From contig NZ_LWBU01000169.1 in the NCBI RefSeq assembly GCF_001646665.1, positions 188,468-252,467 of the forward strand: a DNA stretch of 64,000 bases, written 5' to 3'. Source of the stretch: Streptomyces noursei. Lineage in GTDB: Bacteria > Actinomycetota > Actinomycetes > Streptomycetales > Streptomycetaceae. The notes under the pieces are model-generated. The model had not been told where the DNA came from. It saw only the letters and a list, made by a program, of their open reading frames with translations, and did not search any database. Position 1 is the stretch's first letter; each line of letters begins with the position of its first letter. This document shows, piece after piece, positions 15,857 to 24,199 of this stretch. The translations under genes and the position numbers were made by a program.

Positions 15857-17071
15857 ATGCCCCTCGCGCTCCTGGCCCTCGCCATCGGGGCCTTCGGTAT
15901 CGGTACGACCGAGTTCGTGATCATGGGGCTGCTGCCCGAGGTGGCGGCCGACTTCCAGGTCTCGATCCCCACCGCCGGCCTGCTGGTCACCGGCTACGGC
16001 CTCGGCGTCGTTCTCGGTGCCCCCCTGATGACCGCACTCGGCACGCGGGTGTCCCGCAAGCGGATGCTGATGCTGCTGATGGTCCTCTTCATCGCGGGCA
16101 ACGTCCTCTCCGCCGCCGCCCCCGCCTTCGAGGTCATGCTCGCGGGCCGTGTCGTCGCCTCCTTCGCGCACGGCGCCTTCTTCGGCATCGGGTCGGTGGT
16201 CGCCGCCGACCTGGTGGCCCCGGAGAAGAAGGCGGGAGCGATCGCCATGATGTTCACCGGGCTGACCGTCGCCAATGTCGTGGGCGTGCCGCTCGGCACC
16301 TTCATCGGTCAGAGCGCCGGCTGGCGCACCACGTTCTTCCTGGTCGCGGGCCTCGGAGTGCTGGGCCTGCTCGGTGTCGCCAAGCTGGTGCCGGAGCAGC
16401 CCAAGCCCGAGGGCGTACGACTGCGGCACGAGTTCGCGGCCTTCCGCAATGTGCAGGTCCTGCTCGCCATGGCGATGACGATCCTCGGCTTCGGCGGTGT
16501 CTTCGCCGCGATCACCTACATCACCCCGATGATGACCGACGTCGCCGGCTACTCCGCGGGCTCCGTCACCTGGCTGCTGGTGCTCTTCGGCCTCGGCATG
16601 GTCGGCGGCAACCTGATCGGCGGCAAGCTCGCCGACCGGGCGCTGATGCCCCTGCTGTACGTCTCGCTGGCGGCGCTCGCCCTGGTTCTCGCCCTGTTCA
16701 CGTTCACCGCCCATGACAAGGTCGCCGCGGCCGTCACCCTCACCCTGATCGGCGCCCTGGGCTTCGCGACCGTACCGCCCCTGCAGAAGCGCATCCTGGA
16801 CCAGGCATCCGGAGCTCCGACGCTGGCCTCCGCCGTGAACATCGGCGCCTTCAACCTGGGCAACTCCCTGGCGTCCTGGCTCGGCGGCATCGTCATCGCC
16901 GCCGGACTGGGCTTCACGGCCCCCAACTGGGTCGGTGCCGCGCTCGCCGCCTCGGCACTGGTGCTGGCAGTCCTCTCCAGCGCACTGGAGCGCCGGGACA
17001 CCGGCCGCAGGAGCCGTGTCGTGGCGGGCGCCACCTCCGAAGCAACCGCCATCCCGGTCCGCCAGGCCTGA
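15857..17071 (+). CDS. MFS exporter, DHA1 (AraJ-like) family
   Basis: 404 residues with twelve transmembrane segments. The start is set at ATG 15857: GGAAGG lies 8 nt upstream, whereas the in-frame GTG at 15848 overlaps that site. The N-terminus (LALAIGAFGIGTTEFVIMGLLPEVAADF) is the AraJ/YdhP DHA1 signature, and motif A appears as GTRVSRKRMLML. Likely proton-driven efflux of a small molecule, under control of the divergent MarR. It is followed 69 bp later by a GlcG-type gene on the same strand. Confidence 0.92.
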   Translation: MPLALLALAIGAFGIGTTEFVIMGLLPEVAADFQVSIPTAGLLVTGYGLGVVLGAPLMTALGTRVSRKRMLMLLMVLFIAGNVLSAAAPAFEVMLAGRVVASFAHGAFFGIGSVVAADLVAPEKKAGAIAMMFTGLTVANVVGVPLGTFIGQSAGWRTTFFLVAGLGVLGLLGVAKLVPEQPKPEGVRLRHEFAAFRNVQVLLAMAMTILGFGGVFAAITYITPMMTDVAGYSAGSVTWLLVLFGLGMVGGNLIGGKLADRALMPLLYVSLAALALVLALFTFTAHDKVAAAVTLTLIGALGFATVPPLQKRILDQASGAPTLASAVNIGAFNLGNSLASWLGGIVIAAGLGFTAPNWVGAALAASALVLAVLSSALERRDTGRRSRVVAGATSEATAIPVRQA

Positions 17072-17140
17072 CACGCGGTCGCACCGCCTGACGCCACCCC
17101 ACCGCATCTCTCTCACACCGCACCAAGGAGCACACCGCAC

Positions 17141-17566
17141 ATGAGCACCACCGCCACCGCCGTCGCCCCGCTGACCACTCAGGACGCAGAGGCACTCGTG
17201 GACACGGCCCGCCGCGCCGCAGAGGCGGCCGGGGTCACCGTGGCCGTCACCGTCCTGGACGCCGGCGGCCACCTGCTCGCCTTCCGCCGTGACGATCGCG
17301 CCGTACTGATCGCCGGCGAGACGAGCACCCGCAAGGCGTTCACCGCCCTGCAGCTGAACACTCCGACCGCGGATCTGGTGGACGCGGTCCAGCCCGGCGG
17401 TCCGTTCCACACGCTCCCTACAGCGCTGGACCGCCCCCTCCTGTTCATCGCCGGTGGCGTGCCCGTCCACCGCGACGGCCGGCTGATCGGTGCGATCGGC
17501 GTGGGCGGTGGCGCCCCGGAGCAGGACCACGGCTTCGCCACTGCCGCCGTGGAGGCCCTGGCATAG
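17141..17566 (+). CDS. GlcG/HbpS-family heme- or cobalamin-binding-type protein
   Basis: 141 residues, single domain of the GlcG/HbpS/PduO-C family: LTTQDAEALVDTARRAAEAAGVTVAVTVLDAGGHLLAFRRDD at the N-terminus and GGVPVHRDGRLIGAIGVGGGAPEQDHGFA at the C-terminus. Members bind heme or corrinoid; HbpS of Streptomyces is secreted, but here no signal peptide is visible, so this is a cytoplasmic form. AAGGAG lies 10 nt before ATG 17141. Placement directly after the MFS gene suggests a common transcript ended by the hairpin at 17584-17630. Confidence 0.85.
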   Translation: MSTTATAVAPLTTQDAEALVDTARRAAEAAGVTVAVTVLDAGGHLLAFRRDDRAVLIAGETSTRKAFTALQLNTPTADLVDAVQPGGPFHTLPTALDRPLLFIAGGVPVHRDGRLIGAIGVGGGAPEQDHGFATAAVEALA

Positions 17567-17583
17567 GGGCGTCGCGTCACCCG

Positions 17584-17630
17584 ATCCCCGCCCCTCCGGA
17601 CCGGCTCTCAGCCGACCGAGGGGCGGGGAT
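17584..17630 (+). terminator. Terminator-like hairpin abutting a parS site
   Basis: A perfect 13-bp stem (17584-17596 with 17618-17630) encloses a 21-nt loop, 17 bp after the GlcG-type gene. The right arm touches the first base of the parS palindrome. Confidence 0.6.
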
Positions 17631-17644
17631 GTTTCACGTGAAAC
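17631..17644. promoter_or_regulatory. parS site (ParB-binding)
   Basis: Exact GTTTCACGTGAAAC, directly following the hairpin at 17584-17630. Confidence 0.95.
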
Positions 17645-17750
17645 ACACCGAGCAGCACGGCACACCCAATCGAGGGGCGCGGCGCGACGTTGGGGGCTAT
17701 TGCGCCGTCATATCCCCGTCACCCGATTTCCCCGCCGGGAGGGCATTCCT

Positions 17751-17966
17751 CATGCGGTGGCGGAAGTGAAGATCGAGAACTGACTCTGTGCAGAGTTGGG
17801 GGTGGAACTGGACGAGTGTGTTGCATACGGTGATTCCATGTCCGACGCGGAGATCTTCGCAGCGGTCCCGGTAGCGGTGGCGATCAATGTGGTCCATCAT
17901 CTGTCCGGGCTTGCCGCACACGCGTATACGGGAGGCGGTCTCCGCGAAGCGAACGAACCGGCATGA
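17751..17966 (+). pseudogene. Remnant of a HAD-family phosphatase C-terminus
   Basis: One frame reads AEVKIEN, then a stop at 17781-17783, then LCAELGVELDECVAYGDSMSD and a tail with HHLSGLAAHAYTGG ending at 17966. GDSMSD is HAD motif IV (GDxxxD), and ELGVELDECVAYGD is the typical stretch leading into it in phosphoserine-phosphatase-like HADs. The N-terminal DxD motif and cap domain are absent, and the frame has an internal TGA, so this is a decayed fragment. Upstream (17645-17750) and downstream (17967-18260) I see no other coding signal. A 42-residue reading from ATG 17838 is formally open but is best explained by this remnant. Confidence 0.6.
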
Positions 17967-18260
17967 CAGGGCCGTTGGTCGAAGGACACGGCGGTGCCGT
18001 CGCAACCCAACGAAAAGCAGGGGCGAAATCCGGGCTTTCCGCTCTCCTCCTGGCGAGCCGGTGTCTCCTGCCCTCCTGTGTCCGGAACCGCCCCGGGCGA
18101 TGAGGCGGCGGACGGCACCCACGCTGATTCGTGGTGCGGCCGAGGGTTACGGTGAGCAGCGGCGGGCACCGAATACGAGCCGAAAGCGGCGAATTGAGGC
18201 ACCTTCCGGGCCGTCGGAAGTGCACAGACCGACCGAGAGATGTTCGAGGCGAGGCACTCT

Positions 18261-19850
18261 ATGGACGCTCCGACCACCATGTCGGCCGAGAACGGCACTT
18301 CCGGCGACAGCGGCGGAGGAGGTGGCTGGTTCACCCCGCGCAAACCGGTCGCCGCTCGACCCGGCGGCTCCGATGCCGCCGCCGGAGAACGGGCGGAGCC
18401 CGAGGCGGAAGGCCGGGAGGCGCCCGACGTAACCCAGGACCACATAACGGGCCGACGCCCGCCGTTCACCTCCATACGCAGGGTCGGCGCCGGTGGGGCG
18501 GCGACCACGGCCACGGCGGAACCGCAGGGCCGTCCGGCATCCCCGGCTCCCGCACAGCCGACCGTGCCGTGGCCCGACGGCTCCGAGCGCCCGGCGCACG
18601 AGCATCCCACCGACCCGCGGGCGGCTTCCGGACCCCAGGCCCCGGCGGCCGGCCCGCTCGACACCGGCCATGAGCCATCCGCCCGCCCCGCGCCCGGAGC
18701 GCCCCCGGCACCGCCCACCGGTACCGCGGCCGCCGAGGCCGGCTCGCCCGACGCGATACGGGTCCGGCGGACGCTCGGCGAGATCGCGCCCGTGGCGGAC
18801 AAGGTCACCTCGTACTTCTACGCCCTGCTCTTCACCCGGAACCCCGAGCTGCGCGCGCTGTTCCCCGCGGCGATGGACAGCCAGCGCGACCGGCTCCTGA
18901 GGGCCCTGCTGACGGCGGCCGAGCACATGGACGACCCGGGGGTGCTCACCGAGTACCTGCAGCACCTCGGGCGCGGTCACCGCAAGTACGGAACCGACGC
19001 CTCGCACTACCCGGCCGTCGGCGAGGCCCTCATCGGGGCGCTGAGCCGGTACGCGACGACGACCTGGGACGAGGAGACCGAGGCCGCCTGGGTCCGCACG
19101 TACACCACGATCTCCCAGATCATGATCGACGCGGCGGCGGAGAACGAGCGGCACGCCCCCGCCTGGTGGCACGCCGAAGTGGTGTCGCACGACCTGAGAA
19201 CGCCCGACATCGCGGTCGTCACGGTCCGCCCCGACCAGCCCTACCCCTTCCTCGCCGGGCAGTACACGAGCCTGGAGACGCCCTGGTGGCCGAGGATCTG
19301 GCGGCACTACTCCTTCGCCTCCGCGCCCCGGTCCGACGGGCTGCTGTCCTTCCACGTCAAGGCCGTGCCGGCCGGCTGGGTGTCCAACGCCCTGGTCCAC
19401 CGCGCCCGCCCCGGGGACGTACTACGCCTGGGGCCGCCCGCCGGATCGATGACCGTCGACCACACCACCGACAACGGGCTGCTCTGCGTCGGCGGCGGTA
19501 CCGGCATCGCACCCATCAAGGCGCTGGTCGAGGACGTCGCCGAGCACGGTGCCCGGCGCCCGGTCGAGGTCTTCTACGGTGCCCGGACCGATCACGACCT
19601 CTACGACATCGACACCATGCTCCGGCTCAGCCAGGCCCATCCATGGCTGGAGGTGCGGGCGATCGTCGACGGCAGGACGCAGCTGCCGGACGCGGTGCGC
19701 GAATTCGGCCCCTGGAACGAGTACGACGCCTACCTCTCGGGCCCGGCCGGCATGATCCGCAGCGGGGTCGACGCGCTGCGCGGGGTCGGGGTGCCGTACG
19801 AACGGATCCGCCACGACTCGCTGGACGAACTCGTGGCGGCGGCCGACTAG
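18261..19850 (+). CDS. Flavohemoglobin-like protein with disordered N-terminal extension
   Basis: 529 residues from ATG 18261, with a GCGAGG site 6 nt upstream. Residues 1-165 are Pro/Ala/Gly-rich and probably disordered. A globin domain follows (about 170-300: VRRTLGEIAPVADKVTSYFYALLFTRNPELRALFPAAM; proximal His likely in GRGHRKYGTDASHYPAV). Then a ferredoxin-reductase-type FAD/NAD module (about 310-529): AGQYTSLETPWWPRIWRHYSFASAP with the RxYS FAD motif, and GGGTGIAPIKALVEDV for NAD binding. Known flavohemoglobins oxidise NO to nitrate with NADH; this one is longer at the N-terminus and its FAD domain begins unusually. NO detoxification or redox sensing is likely but not proven. Confidence 0.85.
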   Translation: MDAPTTMSAENGTSGDSGGGGGWFTPRKPVAARPGGSDAAAGERAEPEAEGREAPDVTQDHITGRRPPFTSIRRVGAGGAATTATAEPQGRPASPAPAQPTVPWPDGSERPAHEHPTDPRAASGPQAPAAGPLDTGHEPSARPAPGAPPAPPTGTAAAEAGSPDAIRVRRTLGEIAPVADKVTSYFYALLFTRNPELRALFPAAMDSQRDRLLRALLTAAEHMDDPGVLTEYLQHLGRGHRKYGTDASHYPAVGEALIGALSRYATTTWDEETEAAWVRTYTTISQIMIDAAAENERHAPAWWHAEVVSHDLRTPDIAVVTVRPDQPYPFLAGQYTSLETPWWPRIWRHYSFASAPRSDGLLSFHVKAVPAGWVSNALVHRARPGDVLRLGPPAGSMTVDHTTDNGLLCVGGGTGIAPIKALVEDVAEHGARRPVEVFYGARTDHDLYDIDTMLRLSQAHPWLEVRAIVDGRTQLPDAVREFGPWNEYDAYLSGPAGMIRSGVDALRGVGVPYERIRHDSLDELVAAAD

Positions 19851-19868
19851 CCGGAGGCCCGCAGTGAT

Positions 19869-20348
19869 CTAGCCCAGGTCGGGGGCGTGCATGGCCCGCA
19901 CGCCCTCGATGTTGCCGTCCAGGTAGTGCCGCAGCGACAGCGGCACGAGGTGGACCGCGGCGATGCCCACCCGGCTGAAGGGGACCCGTACGACCTCGTA
20001 CTCACCGAGCGGCTCGTCCACCTCCGGCCCGTGCCGCTGCGCGAGGTCCATGGACTCCAGCCGGCACACGAAGAAGTGCTGGACCTTCACGCCCGAGACG
20101 CCACCGTCGACGATGTGCTCGACCGTGTCGACGAAGCACGGCACCACGTCCACGATCTTGGCGCCCAGCTCCTCGTGCACCTCCCGGTGGAGCGCGTCGA
20201 CCACCGTGGCGTCGTCCGGCTCGACCCCGCCGCCCGGTGTGACCCAGTACGGGTCCATGCCTGGCTTCGTACGCTTGATCAGGACGAGGTCGTCGCCGTC
20301 GAGCAGGATGGCGCGTGCGGTGCGCTTGACCACTGGACGTTCGGTCAT
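19869..20348 (-). CDS. NUDIX hydrolase
   Basis: 159 residues from ATG 20348 (MTERPVVKRTARAILLDG). The Nudix box is GGGVEPDDATVVDALHREV followed by HEELGA, matching GX5EX7REUXEEXGU in spacing, except that the first Glu is Ala; the metal-binding REVHEE core is intact. These enzymes cleave nucleoside diphosphates linked to another group. It converges on the flavohemoglobin-like gene, with only 18 bp between stops. Substrate unknown. Confidence 0.9.
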   Translation of the reverse strand: MTERPVVKRTARAILLDGDDLVLIKRTKPGMDPYWVTPGGGVEPDDATVVDALHREVHEELGAKIVDVVPCFVDTVEHIVDGGVSGVKVQHFFVCRLESMDLAQRHGPEVDEPLGEYEVVRVPFSRVGIAAVHLVPLSLRHYLDGNIEGVRAMHAPDLG

Positions 20349-20409
20349 GGCTTGAAAATGGCCCGCGGTGGCCCTTCTGAAACCCCGGGACGCGGCCCCC
20401 CACGGGTTG

Positions 20410-21306
20410 TCACCAGTCGGTCGCGGCACGCAGCAGCGAGTCGTGCGCCCGCGCGATGTGCGGCAGGGAGAGCGTGCCGGTGCGCACCACCACGAAATAC
20501 GTGCGCAGGGGCGGCACCGGCGGGTCCAGCAGGGCTACCAGCCGGCCGTCGGCCAGGGCGTCCTCGCACAGGTAGCGGGGCAGCACGGCGAGCCCGGCGC
20601 CCGAGGCGGCCGACTCCAGGACGGCGCGCAGGTCCGGCACGATCACGGTGGCAGCGGCGGCCGGTTTCGACTCGAAGACGGCCGCCCAGTAGCGCGCGAC
20701 GAACGGCAGCGACTCGTGCACCTCGACCACCGGCAGCTGCTCCAGCACGACGGCGCCCTTGCGCAGCAGGACACCCGGGGCCAGGCGGGCGGCCCAGCGC
20801 GGGGAGGCGACCAGGACGTGCTCCTCGTCGCAGAGCGGGGTCGCGGTGAGGAGCCCGCCGCGGGGGCGGGCGGTGGCGACGGCCACGTCGTGGTGGCCGG
20901 CCGCCAGCCCGTCGAGGACCTCCTCGGCGGCGGAGACCAGCGACGTGCGGACGGCGAGCCCCTGGGAGACCAGCTTCGTGAGGGCGGGCAGGACGCGGAC
21001 GGAGGTGAACTCGGGAGGACCGGCGAGGTGGAGGGTGCGTACCCCGGCCTCGTCGTCGAGTCCCGCCTCGACGATCTCGACGAGCGCGTCCAGGTGCGGT
21101 GCCGCGCGGTGGGCGAGCTCGTCGCCGATGGTGGTGGGGGTGACGCCACGGGCCTGGCGCAGGAAGAGCGGGCGGCCCAACTGCCGCTCCAGGGAACGGA
21201 TCTGGCTGGTGACGGCCGGCTGCGAGAGCCCCAGGAGGGCCGCGGCGCGGGTGAAGGAACCGGCCCGGTGCACCGTGACGAACGTACGCAGCAACGCCAG
21301 ATCCAT
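20410..21306 (-). CDS. LysR-family transcriptional regulator
   Basis: 298 residues from ATG 21306, with GGGAGG upstream. The HTH is classical: MDLALLRTFVTVHRAGSFT, then AAALLGLSQPAVTSQIRSLE and GRPLFLRQARGVTPT. The C-terminal effector domain runs from about 90. It is transcribed in the same direction as the gamma-lyase gene upstream, which ends at a terminator, so it has its own promoter in the 158-bp AT-richer gap at 21307-21464. That gap holds no other gene. Confidence 0.93.
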   Translation of the reverse strand: MDLALLRTFVTVHRAGSFTRAAALLGLSQPAVTSQIRSLERQLGRPLFLRQARGVTPTTIGDELAHRAAPHLDALVEIVEAGLDDEAGVRTLHLAGPPEFTSVRVLPALTKLVSQGLAVRTSLVSAAEEVLDGLAAGHHDVAVATARPRGGLLTATPLCDEEHVLVASPRWAARLAPGVLLRKGAVVLEQLPVVEVHESLPFVARYWAAVFESKPAAAATVIVPDLRAVLESAASGAGLAVLPRYLCEDALADGRLVALLDPPVPPLRTYFVVVRTGTLSLPHIARAHDSLLRAATDW

Positions 21307-21464
21307 GCGCCTCCCCCCTCCCACCCCAGGCCACGTCCGGCTGACGGTGCCTCAGGGCCGACCGTCCAACTATAAATAAGTCGATAGGTCTCTGTCGCTA
21401 CAGTGATTGGACACTGACACAGAGTCAACTAGCCTTGTACACGCGGTCATCCGCTGAAAAGCGC

Positions 21465-21503
21465 GGACGGTCCGAGCCATGAGGGGGGAGGCTCGGACCG
21501 TCC
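21465..21503 (-). terminator. Terminator of the gamma-lyase gene
   Basis: A perfect 14-bp stem (21465-21478 with 21490-21503) and 11-nt loop, 20 bp beyond the gene's stop on the minus strand. Confidence 0.85.
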
Positions 21504-21523
21504 GTCCGCCGTACGCGACGTGG

Positions 21524-22645
21524 TCAGCGCACCTCGTCCAGTGCGCGCAGCACGTCCGCCACCAGGTCCTCGGCGTCCTCCGCGCCGACCGAGAAGCGGA
21601 CGAAGCCCTCGGGCACCGCGTCCCCGCCCCACCGGCCGCGCCGCTCCGCCGTGGAGCGCACACCCCCGAAGCTCGTCGCGTCGTCGACCAGCCGCAGCGC
21701 CTCCAGGAAGCGCTCCGCCCGCGCCCGGTCGGACAGGACGAACGAGACGACCGACCCGAAACGCCGCATCTGCCCGGCCGCCACCTTGTGCGACGGGTCG
21801 CCGGGCAGCCCCGGATACCGCAGCCCGGACACGTCGTCGCGCGCCGACAGCGCCTCGGCGAGGGCCAGCGCGGTCGCGCACTGCCGGTCGACCCGCAGCT
21901 GGAGCGTGGCCAGCGAGCGGTGGGCGAGCCAGGCCTCCATCGGCCCGGGAATGGCCCCGGCGATCTTGCGCCAGCGCCGTACGGCTCCGGCGAGCGAGGC
22001 CTCGCGGCAGGTCACGTGCCCGAGCAGGATGTCGCCGTGGCCGGTCAGCCCCTTGGTGTCGCTGGCGACGGAGAAGTCGGCGCCCAGCTCCAGGGGACGC
22101 TGCCCCAGCGGTGTGGCGAGCGTGTTGTCGACCGCGACCAGCGCGCCGGCCTCCCGGGCGGCGGCCACCAGGCGCCGGACGTCGCACACGTCCAGGCCCG
22201 GGTTCGACGGCGTCTCGATCCACAGCAGCCGCGCCCCGTCCAGCACCGACAGCTGCGCGTCCCCCCCGGTCGGCGCGGTGCGCACCTCGATGCCGTACGC
22301 CTCCAGCTGCTCACGCACCAGCGCCAGCGCCTGGTAGCCGTCGGCCGGCAGGACGACCGCGTCACCGGCTCTGAGCTGCGAGAACAGCACGGAGGAGATG
22401 GCGGCCATGCCGGACGCGAAGACGACCGTCCCGACATCCGGCTCGCCCGGAGCCTCCAGCTCACCGATGGCCCGCTCCAGATGCGTCCAGGTCGGGTTCT
22501 CGTCGCGTCCGTAGGTGTACGGGCCGGTCGGCTCGCCGGGCAGGTGGTAGTGGGCGGCGAACACCGGCCCCGGCAGGGTCGGTTCGTACGCCTTCGGCTC
22601 GGGCAGCCCGGCCCGTACCGCCCTGGTCCCGTCGCCCCATGTCAT
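21524..22645 (-). CDS. Cystathionine gamma-lyase-type trans-sulfuration PLP enzyme
   Basis: 373 residues starting MTWGDGTRAVRAGLPEP, with AAGGAG 10 nt before ATG 22645. The PLP lysine is in SVASDTKGLTGHGD (about residue 195), and the cofactor-binding YTYGRDENPTWTHLERAIGELE and FASGMAAISSVLFSQL motifs are typical of the Cys/Met metabolism family. It is closest in look to cystathionine gamma-lyase, which makes cysteine, 2-oxobutanoate and ammonia, but gamma-synthase or methionine gamma-lyase cannot be excluded. The 210 bp upstream (22646-22855) contain no gene. Confidence 0.88.
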   Translation of the reverse strand: MTWGDGTRAVRAGLPEPKAYEPTLPGPVFAAHYHLPGEPTGPYTYGRDENPTWTHLERAIGELEAPGEPDVGTVVFASGMAAISSVLFSQLRAGDAVVLPADGYQALALVREQLEAYGIEVRTAPTGGDAQLSVLDGARLLWIETPSNPGLDVCDVRRLVAAAREAGALVAVDNTLATPLGQRPLELGADFSVASDTKGLTGHGDILLGHVTCREASLAGAVRRWRKIAGAIPGPMEAWLAHRSLATLQLRVDRQCATALALAEALSARDDVSGLRYPGLPGDPSHKVAAGQMRRFGSVVSFVLSDRARAERFLEALRLVDDATSFGGVRSTAERRGRWGGDAVPEGFVRFSVGAEDAEDLVADVLRALDEVR

Positions 22646-22855
22646 GCGGCACGCTCCTTCACTCTCGGCCGTTCGTCGCCGGGCGGTCCTCCGCCCGCCG
22701 CCCGCACCGGCCCCGGGTGCGCTCCTCGGATCCGTCCCGGGAGCCGTACAAAGGATCCGGTACGCCGTGCCCGGCCGGCGTCGCCGGGGTGCGGGCCGGG
22801 GCCTGCCGCCGTACCGGTCCCGGCGGTTGCTCCGGCCCCCGGGGTGCCGGCGGCC

Positions 22856-23236
22856 TCAGTCCTTGTCCTCGGGGAGGACCACGTCCATGGCCCACGACAC
22901 GACGGAGATGATCAGGCCACCGAGCACGGCGGTCCAGAAGCCCTCGACGTGGAAGTTCAGGTCGAGGACGTCGGCCAGCCACGAGGTGAGCAGGAGCATC
23001 AGGGCGTTGACGACCAGCGTGAACAGGCCGAGCGTGAGGATGAACAGGGGCAGCGTGAGCAGCTTCACGACCGGCTTGACCAGGGCGTTCACGATGCCGA
23101 AGACCAGGGCCACCAGGACCAGGGTCAGTGCCTTCCTGCCGGTACTGTCACCGGTCAGGGTGATGTCGGCGAGCAGCCAGATCGCCACGGCCAGGGCGGC
23201 CGCGTTGGCGATCGTCTTGACGAGGAAATTCATCAT
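22856..23236 (-). CDS. Phage-holin-4-type membrane protein (PF04020-like)
   Basis: 126 residues, MMNFLVKTIANAAALAVAIWLL at the N-terminus, with four transmembrane segments and the conserved pattern FGIVNALVKPVVKLLTLPLFILTLGLFTLVVNALMLLL cut here only for description. This family is widespread in bacterial chromosomes and despite the name has no proven lysis role. No phage genes lie near. It is divergent from the cupin gene with 50 bp between starts, so the two share a promoter region. Confidence 0.85.
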   Translation of the reverse strand: MMNFLVKTIANAAALAVAIWLLADITLTGDSTGRKALTLVLVALVFGIVNALVKPVVKLLTLPLFILTLGLFTLVVNALMLLLTSWLADVLDLNFHVEGFWTAVLGGLIISVVSWAMDVVLPEDKD

Positions 23237-23286
23237 GTGTCTGATCGTGGCAGAGGGATCGGACCGAGAGCAGGGGCGGACGGGCG

Positions 23287-23604
23287 ATGAAGGCATTCCG
23301 ACTGGACGAGCTGGAGGCGGAACGCGCCGCCAACGACGGCGCCTACCTGCAGTTCCTTCGTGAGCGGAACATGTCGGTCGGCCTGTACGCGCTCGACGCG
23401 GGGCAGCTCGACCCGCAGCAGCCGCACAAGGAGGACGAGGTGTACTTCGTCGTCAGCGGGCGGGCGTCGATCACGGTGGGGACGGAGACGACCCAGGTCG
23501 GGCGGGGAAGCGTGGTCTACGTACCGGCCGGCGTGCCCCACAAGTTCCACCACATCACCGAGGACCTGCGGGTGATGGTGGTCTTCTCTCCTCCGGAGAG
23601 CTGA
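23287..23604 (+). CDS. Small cupin-domain protein
   Basis: 105 residues forming a single cupin barrel. Motif 1 is QPHKEDEVYFVVSGRASI (metal ligands His and Glu of G(X)5HXH(X)3,4E(X)6G; the first His of the pair is replaced by Gln-Pro context), motif 2 is VYVPAGVPHKFHHI. Such proteins may be dioxygenases, isomerases or binders; nothing nearby fixes the role. AGGGGCG lies upstream of ATG 23287. Confidence 0.85.
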   Translation: MKAFRLDELEAERAANDGAYLQFLRERNMSVGLYALDAGQLDPQQPHKEDEVYFVVSGRASITVGTETTQVGRGSVVYVPAGVPHKFHHITEDLRVMVVFSPPES

Positions 23605-23748
23605 CGGCCGGCGTCCGGCGGAGCCCGGGTTCCCTAGGGGGAGGATCAGGGGAGAGCGGGGGCCGGGGAGCGTCCGTGCCGGTCCGCCGGCACCTAGCAT
23701 CGAGGGTGACCAACGGTATGACGTGGCACCGGAGATGAGGTAGGGACG

Positions 23749-23970
23749 ATGGCGGCGGTTCGGAACGTTCTCGCGGGAATGCCCTGGTGGGTGAAGTGGA
23801 TCGCCATACCCGTGATCGCGCTGGTGGTGTTCGGCGGGCTGATCGGGACGGTGCTCAGCGTGCTGATCGGGCTGTTGTTCAAGGTGCTCGTGTTCGCGGT
23901 GCTGGTCGGCGGGCTGATCTACGTGGTGCGCAAGTTCATGTCCTCGTCGTCGTCCCGCGAGGACTGGTGA
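23749..23970 (+). CDS. DUF5326-family small membrane protein
   Basis: 73 residues: MAAVRNVLAGMPWWVKWIA, two hydrophobic helices and a short serine-rich tail (FMSSSSSREDW). I recognise it as the streptomycete DUF5326 family, of unknown function. A TGAGGTAGGG site precedes ATG 23749. Stands alone between the cupin and ssgR; the 229 bp that follow (23971-24199) hold no gene. Confidence 0.8.
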   Translation: MAAVRNVLAGMPWWVKWIAIPVIALVVFGGLIGTVLSVLIGLLFKVLVFAVLVGGLIYVVRKFMSSSSSREDW

Positions 23971-24199
23971 CCCGGCCGCCGGCGCCGCGCTGACACAGGC
24001 GTACGAACACGTCGTCCGCCTGCCCGGCCGGGTGGGCGGACGTTAGCCCGCGCGGGGGAACGGCCCCGGCGAAACCTCACCCCGAACGGAGGCTGCCATT
24101 AGAGTGGCGAGTCTCCGCTGCCCTTGGAATCAAGGGGTTTCCTCACGCCCTGCCAGCGGTTCGTACGACTGAACGGGGCGAAACGCCTGGGGGTGACCT

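Noticed and set aside
17838..17966. 42-residue ORF considered as a peptide or RiPP precursor
   Set aside because: Its sequence (YGDSMSD, HHLSGLAAHAYTGG) is better explained as the tail of a decayed HAD phosphatase; no maturation genes nearby.
22856..23236. Prophage remnant (holin-like gene)
   Set aside because: No other phage genes, integrase or attachment repeats; this holin family is common as a chromosomal gene.
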